From Planctomycetes bacterium UBA1146 (GTDB lineage: Bacteria > Planctomycetota > UBA8108 > UBA1146), in the NCBI GenBank assembly GCA_002311345.1, contig DCAA01000020.1, positions 1 through 23,769 of the forward strand: 23,769 bases of DNA. Direction: 5' to 3'. A program made the translations under genes and the position numbers. The notes beneath the pieces are model-generated. The model was not told the DNA's origin. It saw only the letters and a program-made list of their open reading frames with translations, and searched no databases. This document shows positions 15,839-22,261 of the stretch, in pieces; position 1 is the first letter of the stretch, and each line of letters opens with the position of its first letter.

Positions 15839-18589
15839 ATGCGGATGATCGTTCCGGGACTGCTCGTCAGTTTGCTGCTGTGCAGTTCCGCTTCCTCGCC
15901 CGGTTCGTCGGGGGATGGGAACCCTTTCGAGAGTCGCCGCTGGTGTGATCTTCCTCTCACCGCGAGTGAGATTCCCGAACTGACGCGACTGGAAAGTCGT
16001 GCCCTCAGCAACATCGACCACTTCTGGCTCAGCGGCCTCGAACAACTGGGCATAGAACCAGCACCCGAGGCGGATTCAGTGACCCTGCTGAGACGATTGC
16101 ACTACGTCATCGCTGGACTCCCTCCCACTCCCGCGGAGGTAGAGAGTTATCTCGCCGATTCCTCTCCAGATCGCTGGGAAAGTCGTGTCGATCAGTTGCT
16201 CGCCGATCCCCAGTTCGGAGTTCACTGGGGTCGTCACTGGCTCGACCTGGTTCGCTGGGCAGAAACTGACAGTTACGAACGAGACCGACTCAAGCCAGGG
16301 GCATGGCGCTATCGGGACTGGGTGGTGAATGCCTTCAATTCCGACATGCCGTACGATCAGTTCCTCACCCTGCAACTGGCCGGTGACGAAATGGAGGAGG
16401 AGAGCCTCGATCACCACGTGGCGACCGGCTTCCTTCATCTGGGTATACGAGATGACGAACCGGCGGATCCGCTACAGGCGGTCTTCGATGACCTCGACGG
16501 CATGCTCGATACCACCTGCCGGTCGATGCTCGCCATCAGCATGGGTTGTGCACGCTGTCACGATCACAAGGGCGATCCCATCCCTGCACGAGACTACTAC
16601 CGCATGCTGTCCTTCTTCGAGGGGCTGAAACCCTACAAGACCGGTGGAGGAAATGGCATCAACACGGGAAACTTCGTTCGCAAGTTGCCGGTCGATCTCG
16701 GTACCGATGATTTCGACCGTTCGCTCGAGGATTGGCGCAGGGAAAGAAGTGAACGGCTGGCGGAAGTTCGCTATCTCATCCAGGAAGTTCGCGAACGCTG
16801 GGGTGAACAACCGCTGGAGGAAGCGCGAGCAGCACTCTGGCAAGGACAGGTATTGCATCTCGACTTCGACCAGCAGAACCAGACCGTCTTCGAAGATCGT
16901 GAAACCGAGCGAGGCGAAGGATACCGGGGGAAATCGCTACAACTGGACCAAAACGATCGGCTCCTCATCGACAGACCCGTGCAGGATGATTTCTCCATCT
17001 CCTTGTGGTTCCGAACCGAACACGAAGGTGCCGGAGGTAATGACGACCTGCGCTGGTTCCGCGGCACCGGGCTGGTCGATGGCGAAATTGGCGGAGTGGT
17101 CGCCGACTACGGTATCTCGCTGGTCGGCCAGCATGTCTGTGTCGGAGTGGGACAGCCGGAGACCTTCATTCATGGCCCCGGAGGGATGGCCGATGGGCAG
17201 TGGCACCATGTCGTATTCACGCGGCAGCGAGACAGTGGCCATATCGCTCTGTGGGTCGACGGTGCCCAGGTCGCTTCTGCCAGCGGCGGCAAACAGGCAC
17301 TCGAAGCCCCGGAACATCTGAGCATCGGCAGGATGTTCCCCGATCGTCACACGCTGCAGGGCAACATCGACGAGATTCGAATCTGGAATCGGGTTCTCGA
17401 AGACGACGAGGTGCTCGATCTGAACATCGGTCCAGGTGCCCTCCCGGCTCACCGCCAACTGGTCGAGGAACGACTCGGTGAAGCGGAGAGCAAGCGACTG
17501 GCTCTTGCCATCGAACGGCTCTCCCAGTTGCATCGGCCAGACCAAAAGATGGTCCAGGTGCTCTCGGCACAGGAGCGGAAGAACCCTCCTGCCAGTCACA
17601 TACGAATTCGTGGCACCGCATCCAGCCCCGGGGAGAAGGTCCTTGCCGGTTTCCCGGAAATCCTCGGCGGCGGCGATGCACACATCATGTCACCTAGTGA
17701 CGGTGAATCCTCAGGACGTCGACTGGCACTGGCACGCTGGATCGCAGACCCCGCGAATCCTCGCACTGCCCGGGTGATCTCCAATCGGATCTGGCAGCAT
17801 CTGTTCGGGGAGGCGATCGTTCCGACTCCGAATGATTTTGGAAAATTTGGACTTCCGCCCCATGATCCTGCGCTGCTCGATCAAGTGGCTCTCGAATTGC
17901 TCGAGGAACGCTGGAGTCTCAAGGGACTGATTCGCCGATTGGTCACCTCATCCGTTTTCAAAATTTCCAACCGGTACGATGCTGTAGCCGATCAGAAAGA
18001 TCCCGAGAACCAATACCTGTGGCGTTTTCGAGGGCGGCGGCTGTCGGCCGAGGAACTGCGAGACTCGGTACTGGCCATCAGTGGCAATCTCAACAGCACT
18101 CGAGGAGGACCGGGAGTCTTCCCACCGATGCCAGCAGAGGTCCTTGCCACATCGTCTCGTCCCGGTGCCGCCTGGGGTCGCTCCAGTGTCGAGGACTCCG
18201 CTCGACGAAGCCTCTACATCCATGTCAAGAGATCGCTGCTGCATCCGTTGTTGCTGGCCTTCGACATGGCCGATACCGATGCCTCTTGCCCGGTACGTTT
18301 CAACACGGTCCAGCCGACACAAGCGCTGACGATGCTCAACAGTGATTTTACCGGCGAGCAGGCGAGGATCTTTGCCCGGAGGCTTATCAACGAAGAGGAA
18401 TCTCTACCGGCCAGGGTCGAACGAGCCCTGTACCTCATCACACAGCGCAGTCCCACTGAGCAGCGCATTCACGACAATGTAGCATTCATCGAGAAGATTC
18501 AGAGCGAGTACAATCTCGATGCAAACAAAGCCCTCGACATCTTCTGCTTGATGACATTCAGCCTGAACGAGTTCATCCACATCGATTGA
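15839..18589 (+). CDS. PSCyt2-LamG-PSD1 protein (DUF1549/DUF1553), exported, planctomycete-type
   Basis: The product has 916 residues from ATG 15839 (GGAGGG about 11 nt upstream); a GTG at 15782 in the same frame is an alternative with a weaker site. A short hydrophobic signal segment (about 3-18) suggests export. DUF1549/PSCyt2 spans about 55-265, with the marker LVRWAETDSYERD and a CARCHDHK motif (C237, C240, H241), a possible haem c site. A LamG-like domain (about 337-530, with DGQWHHVVFTR and IDEIRIWNRVL) is inserted. DUF1553/PSD1 follows (about 625-895, with VISNRIWQHLFGEAIV, DFGKFG and RLSAEELRDS). The N-terminal PSCyt1 domain that many relatives carry is absent. The biochemical function of the family is not established; it occurs almost always next to DUF1501, as here, 12 nt upstream of it. 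Confidence 0.93.
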   Translation: MRMIVPGLLVSLLLCSSASSPGSSGDGNPFESRRWCDLPLTASEIPELTRLESRALSNIDHFWLSGLEQLGIEPAPEADSVTLLRRLHYVIAGLPPTPAEVESYLADSSPDRWESRVDQLLADPQFGVHWGRHWLDLVRWAETDSYERDRLKPGAWRYRDWVVNAFNSDMPYDQFLTLQLAGDEMEEESLDHHVATGFLHLGIRDDEPADPLQAVFDDLDGMLDTTCRSMLAISMGCARCHDHKGDPIPARDYYRMLSFFEGLKPYKTGGGNGINTGNFVRKLPVDLGTDDFDRSLEDWRRERSERLAEVRYLIQEVRERWGEQPLEEARAALWQGQVLHLDFDQQNQTVFEDRETERGEGYRGKSLQLDQNDRLLIDRPVQDDFSISLWFRTEHEGAGGNDDLRWFRGTGLVDGEIGGVVADYGISLVGQHVCVGVGQPETFIHGPGGMADGQWHHVVFTRQRDSGHIALWVDGAQVASASGGKQALEAPEHLSIGRMFPDRHTLQGNIDEIRIWNRVLEDDEVLDLNIGPGALPAHRQLVEERLGEAESKRLALAIERLSQLHRPDQKMVQVLSAQERKNPPASHIRIRGTASSPGEKVLAGFPEILGGGDAHIMSPSDGESSGRRLALARWIADPANPRTARVISNRIWQHLFGEAIVPTPNDFGKFGLPPHDPALLDQVALELLEERWSLKGLIRRLVTSSVFKISNRYDAVADQKDPENQYLWRFRGRRLSAEELRDSVLAISGNLNSTRGGPGVFPPMPAEVLATSSRPGAAWGRSSVEDSARRSLYIHVKRSLLHPLLLAFDMADTDASCPVRFNTVQPTQALTMLNSDFTGEQARIFARRLINEEESLPARVERALYLITQRSPTEQRIHDNVAFIEKIQSEYNLDANKALDIFCLMTFSLNEFIHID

Positions 18590-18601
18590 TGGAGCAACGA
18601 A

Positions 18602-20080
18602 ATGAAAGATCGCAAGGGAAATAGAAAAGTCGGAAACTTCTGCGGCAGGACTCGCAGGGAGTTCCTGTGGGAAGCCGGGGCTGGTTTTACCTCACTGGCG
18701 CTGGGTGGCATGCTCTCTAACGGCTTCTTCTCCAGCCAGAGTTTCGCTGCCGATGGATCTACTGCTTTTCTCAATCCAATGGCACCGAAGACTTCGATGA
18801 TTCCAGCGCGAGCCAAATCCGTGATCTTCCTGTTCATGTACGGCGGACCCAGCCACATCGATACTTTTGACTACAAACCGAAACTCTACCCGCTCGACGG
18901 ACAGAACATCGAGGTCAAGACTTTTGGCCGCGGTGGTCATCGAAAAATGGGTCGTGTGGTTGGACCGAAGTGGAGCTTCAAGCAGTACGGGGAATGTGGA
19001 AAGTACGTCAGCGATCTATTTCCCAATGTCGGATCGATGGTCGATGACATCACTTTCCTTCACTCGATGACTGCCGATTCGCCACTCCATGGCTCCGCAA
19101 TGTTGATGATGAACTCCGGGAAGTTACTGAGCGGCGCCCCCTGTCTCGGATCGTGGGCAAACTATGGCCTCGGGACTCTCAACGACAACCTGCCCGGCTT
19201 CGTCGTGATGCTCGACAATACCGGTGGACCGATCTCTGGAGCCAAGAACTGGTCGAGCGGTTACATGCCCGGCCAGTACCAGGGCACCGTCCTGCGGTCG
19301 CAGGGGCCACCGATCCTCGATCTCGAACCTCCCGAGTTGCTCGGCGGTGGCATCCAGAGGTCCGTTCTCGATCACCTGCGCAGTGAAAACGAAGCCCATG
19401 CCGCAGCGAGGGTCGGTAACCCCGATCTTGCCGCTCGCATCGCCAGTTACGAGCTTGCCTACCAGATGCAGAGCACTGCTCCTGAAGCTGTCGATCTCAA
19501 CACCGAGGACGAAGAAACCAAATCCCTGTACGGCATCGATCGTGAAAAGACCGCGGACTTCGGTCGCAAGTGCCTGATGGCTCGTAGGCTCGTTGAACGA
19601 GGTGTTCGCTTCGTACAGATTTATTCGGGGGGTAACCATGACGACAATAACTGGGATGCCCATGGAGATCTGAAGTTCAACCACGACAAGCACGCCGGTG
19701 CTACCGACCTACCGATCGCAGGACTTCTCAAGGACCTCAAGCGACGCGGTATGCTCGATGAAACTCTCGTGATCTGGGGTGGCGAGTTCGGTCGTCAACC
19801 CACCGCCGAGTACGCCAAGGGCACCGGCCGTGATCACAATTCATACGGGTTCACGATGTGGATGGCCGGTGGAGGAACCAAAGGTGGAACCAGCATCGGG
19901 ACCACCGACGAACTGGGTGCCGCAGCTGTCGAGGAGCCATTTCACGTCAAAAATCTCCATGCCACGGTGCTCCAGTTGATGGGGCTCGATCCCAATCGAC
20001 TCTCTTATTTCCACGCCGGACTCGAGCAGAGACTGATCGGAGTCGAGGATACGCAACCGATCTGGAAAGCGATCTCCTGA
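18602..20080 (+). CDS. DUF1501 protein with Tat signal (sulfatase-like fold family)
   Basis: The product has 492 residues; ATG 18602 lies 12 nt after the preceding stop, with GGAG upstream. The N-terminus has a twin-arginine signal (TRREFLW, R18-R19, then a hydrophobic stretch to about SFAA, 50), so the protein is exported folded. Family motifs are FMYGGPSHIDTFDYKP, GGNHDDNNWDAHG (with the D/H cluster), VIWGGEFGRQP and GRDHNSYGFTMWMAGGG. DUF1501 belongs to the alkaline-phosphatase/sulfatase-like superfamily but its reaction is not known. It forms an operon-like pair with the PSCyt2-PSD1 gene, the usual planctomycete arrangement. Gene A follows after 112 nt without an evident terminator. Confidence 0.94.
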   Translation: MKDRKGNRKVGNFCGRTRREFLWEAGAGFTSLALGGMLSNGFFSSQSFAADGSTAFLNPMAPKTSMIPARAKSVIFLFMYGGPSHIDTFDYKPKLYPLDGQNIEVKTFGRGGHRKMGRVVGPKWSFKQYGECGKYVSDLFPNVGSMVDDITFLHSMTADSPLHGSAMLMMNSGKLLSGAPCLGSWANYGLGTLNDNLPGFVVMLDNTGGPISGAKNWSSGYMPGQYQGTVLRSQGPPILDLEPPELLGGGIQRSVLDHLRSENEAHAAARVGNPDLAARIASYELAYQMQSTAPEAVDLNTEDEETKSLYGIDREKTADFGRKCLMARRLVERGVRFVQIYSGGNHDDNNWDAHGDLKFNHDKHAGATDLPIAGLLKDLKRRGMLDETLVIWGGEFGRQPTAEYAKGTGRDHNSYGFTMWMAGGGTKGGTSIGTTDELGAAAVEEPFHVKNLHATVLQLMGLDPNRLSYFHAGLEQRLIGVEDTQPIWKAIS

Positions 20081-20181
20081 GCAAAGGGAGGCGCAATAGA
20101 GTCGATTTCGGTATCGGTCTGGCTGGTCGGCGCGCGCTGTCACCTCGCTGTTCTCAGCAGTATGATGGCTAGTAAGAATCG

Positions 20182-20195
20182 AGGAGGTCGATATC
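20182..20195 (+). promoter_or_regulatory. Shine-Dalgarno and AUC start of gene A
   Basis: AGGAGGT (20182-20188), 4 nt spacer, then ATC (20193-20195). Upstream in this frame there is no ATG, GTG or TTG back to the TGA at 20163-20165. The first downstream TTG (20238) falls inside the signal-peptide hydrophobic core. ATC is therefore the best start by sequence; use of it is inference. Confidence 0.7.
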
Positions 20196-21158
20196 TCAAA
20201 CTCTCGGTCAACTCTCAGGATCCTGTGCGGAGGACTGTTGCTGGCTTGCCTCGCCATTCCCGCTCTGTGCGTGGCGCAGTTCAATCCGACCCTGTCGACC
20301 AGTTTCGATAACCTCGAGGCAGGACAGCCGAGCGGTTTCACTCAAGAGGGGTTCTTCGCTGAGGGACAAGAGGGGCCCTCTTCGATGCTGATCCAGTTCG
20401 ACCGTGGTTCCTTCGACTTCTCCGGATATGCTCCCGGAGACGTGGTCGGAGGCCTGGTCGTCGAGGTTTTCGTTCAGGTAATAGTTCTTACCATCTCCGG
20501 CGATATCATCGCGAGTGTGCAGGTCACCTCGGTCGGCACCAACACGATGCAGGCAATCGCTGTCATCACCGACATCACCGGGAACGTGCCGTCAGGCCTT
20601 GCGCTGCTGGGGATCGATCTCAACATCGGCGATACCGCTTTCAATGTCCTCTTTACCGATCTTCCCGGAGACTCCGGCGCCACCATGGATATCACCGACG
20701 CAGGCACCCTACCGCTCAGTGGCAATCTCGATTTCGACGTACCTTTGACCTGGTCAACCCCGGCCATCCTCACTCACTCTCCCTCCGGCGGAGATCTCAC
20801 CGTCAACTCGATCATCACCTCGACAACTGGAATCGTGGCATCCTTCAACGAGGTCTTTCCCCTCAATGGCGGATCCAATCCTCCCGCTGGCTTCAATCGG
20901 GGTGATACCAACCAGGATGGTGGATTTGACATCGCTGATGCGATCTTCCTGCTCAACTTCCTCTTCAACAACGGCTCTGTGAGCTGTGTGGTCGCCTGTG
21001 ACGCCAATGACGACAATGGTGTCGACATCGCGGATGCGGTTTACTGCCTGATCGCACTGTTCGGCAACGGCGCTCTGCCGCCTGCTCCTCATGGTGTTTG
21101 TGGGGAAGATCCGACTCCGGGAGCGCTGAGTTGCATCGATTTTAGCAACTGCCCCTGA
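20193..21158 (+). CDS. Exported protein A: novel N-terminal domain plus C-terminal dockerin-like module
   Basis: The product has 321 residues if initiated at ATC 20193 (see 20182-20195). The N-terminus then reads as a good signal peptide: arginines at 5 and 9, core ILCGGLLLACLAIPALC, cleavage near VA-QF at 28/29. Residues about 30-228 form a domain shared with B and C, with strong local identity (SFDNLEAG, LIQFDRGSFDFSGY, FTDLPGDSG). I do not recognise this domain; it is beta-rich and lacks obvious catalytic residues. The dockerin-like module covers 236-321 (loops DTNQDGGFDIAD and DANDDNGVDIAD), with the tail CGEDPT...C...CP. Gene B begins 24 nt after the stop, so A, B and probably C form one transcript. 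The role is likely extracellular; function unknown. Confidence 0.82.
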   Translation: MSNSRSTLRILCGGLLLACLAIPALCVAQFNPTLSTSFDNLEAGQPSGFTQEGFFAEGQEGPSSMLIQFDRGSFDFSGYAPGDVVGGLVVEVFVQVIVLTISGDIIASVQVTSVGTNTMQAIAVITDITGNVPSGLALLGIDLNIGDTAFNVLFTDLPGDSGATMDITDAGTLPLSGNLDFDVPLTWSTPAILTHSPSGGDLTVNSIITSTTGIVASFNEVFPLNGGSNPPAGFNRGDTNQDGGFDIADAIFLLNFLFNNGSVSCVVACDANDDNGVDIADAVYCLIALFGNGALPPAPHGVCGEDPTPGALSCIDFSNCP

Positions 21159-21171
21159 TTCTTCATGCATT

Positions 21172-21185
21172 GGGAGGTCGGTATC
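21172..21185 (+). promoter_or_regulatory. Shine-Dalgarno and AUC start of gene B
   Basis: GGGAGGT (21172-21178), 4 nt spacer, then ATC (21183-21185). An in-frame ATG exists at 21165, but the Shine-Dalgarno lies inside its third to fifth codons and nothing resembling a ribosome site precedes it. Alignment with A and C supports ATC. Confidence 0.68.
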
Positions 21186-22148
21186 GAACACTCTCGATCA
21201 TCTGCCAGGATCCTGTGCGCAGCCGTGCTGCTGGCTTGCTTGGCCCTCCCCGCTCTTTGCCCAGCACAGTTCAATCCATCGGTAACCACCAGTTTCGATA
21301 ACCTCCAGGCGGGGGTACCGAGCGGCTTCAGCCAGGATGTTCTCTTTCCCGAAGGCAGCGAAGGACCCTCCAGTCTGCTGATCCAGTTTGATCGGGGCTC
21401 CTTCGACTTCTCCGGCTACGTGCCCCAGCAACAGGTGGGTGGCGCCGTAATAGACATCTTTATTCAAACACCCCTCGTTACCATCGCCGGACAGATCATC
21501 GCCGAGGTGCAGATCACCTCGGTCAGTACCGACTTGCTGGAGGCGGTCGCCATAGTCACAGAGATCACCGGTAACGTGGCAGCGGGTCTAGCACTGCTCG
21601 GATTCCCCAATCCGACGGGACAGATCGCCTTCAATGTGCTCTTTACCGATCTTCCTGGAGACTCCGGTGCCTCCATGAGTGTCATCGATGCCGGTAGTCT
21701 ACCGCTCAGTGGCATACTTGATTTCGACATTCCCCTGATCTGGACTACCGAGCCAGTCCTCACTCACTCTCCTCTTGCAGGCGATCTCGTCGTCGACACC
21801 TTTTTCACCTCAACGACTGGTGCCACGGTTACTTTCGAAGAAGTGTTTCCGCTGGCAGAACCCCTTGGAGCGGAATTTCAGCGTGGCGATTGCAACACTG
21901 ACGGGTCCTTCAACATCGCGGATGCCATCTTCACACTCGCCTCCCTCTTCGGTGGAGGACCAGCGGGTTCCTGTACCGATGCGTGTGATTCCAACGATGA
22001 CGGCAGCGTCAATATAGCGGACCCGATCTACAGCCTGGCAGCACTGTTCAGCGGGGGGCAGATGCCGGATCCGCCAAGTCCAGGCTCCTGTGGCTATGAC
22101 GCAACCGACAGCGACACGCTCGATTGCGAGATATACAACGCCTGCTGA
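21183..22148 (+). CDS. Exported protein B: paralogue of A with C-terminal dockerin-like module
   Basis: The product has 321 residues from ATC 21183, exactly the length of A; an annotation pipeline would probably choose ATG 21165 (327 residues). The signal peptide contains RILCAAVLLACLALPALC with cleavage near PA-QF. Residues about 30-228 repeat the A domain (SFDNLQAG, LIQFDRGSFDFSGY, FTDLPGDSG). The dockerin-like module has loops DCNTDGSFNIAD and DSNDDGSVNIAD, and the tail CGYDAT...C...C ends exactly at the last cysteine. This is one residue shorter after the final Cys than its relatives, and the DPT motif is DAT here. The gene lies 24 nt after A and 110 nt before C. The function is not recognised; probably a secreted or surface protein. 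Confidence 0.83.
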   Translation: MEHSRSSARILCAAVLLACLALPALCPAQFNPSVTTSFDNLQAGVPSGFSQDVLFPEGSEGPSSLLIQFDRGSFDFSGYVPQQQVGGAVIDIFIQTPLVTIAGQIIAEVQITSVSTDLLEAVAIVTEITGNVAAGLALLGFPNPTGQIAFNVLFTDLPGDSGASMSVIDAGSLPLSGILDFDIPLIWTTEPVLTHSPLAGDLVVDTFFTSTTGATVTFEEVFPLAEPLGAEFQRGDCNTDGSFNIADAIFTLASLFGGGPAGSCTDACDSNDDGSVNIADPIYSLAALFSGGQMPDPPSPGSCGYDATDSDTLDCEIYNAC

Positions 22149-22168
22149 TCAAAACTGATCGACAATAT

Positions 22169-22216
22169 CTCCGATGCAAGGTCACCTTGTTCAACATCGA
22201 AACTATTACATCGGAG
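22169..22216 (+). other. Nested inverted repeat in the B-C intergenic leader
   Basis: CTCCGATG (22169-22176) pairs perfectly with CATCGGAG (22209-22216). Inside it CAAGG (22177-22181) pairs with CCTTG (22185-22189) around a TCA loop and stacks directly on the outer stem. No T-run follows, so it is not an intrinsic terminator. It lies 30 nt before the C ribosome site and could be an RNA processing or translational-control structure. Confidence 0.5.
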
Positions 22217-22245
22217 TCACCAGCAGTATCCTGGATGATGCGGAC

Positions 22246-22261
22246 AGAGGAGGTCTGTATC
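22246..22261 (+). promoter_or_regulatory. Shine-Dalgarno and AUC start of gene C
   Basis: AGAGGAGGT (22246-22254), 4 nt spacer, then ATC (22259-22261). An in-frame ATG at 22238 precedes this Shine-Dalgarno and has no ribosome site of its own. Spacing and context match A and B. Confidence 0.68.

Noticed and set aside
20096..20304. Possible leader peptide starting at ATA 20096 after GGGAGG and overlapping the start of gene A
   Set aside because: It needs another rare start codon, has no recognisable product and no second copy before B or C; probably chance.
20238..21158. Gene A starting at TTG 20238
   Set aside because: This start removes the basic region and half of the hydrophobic core of the signal peptide and has no ribosome site at proper spacing; ATC 20193 fits better.
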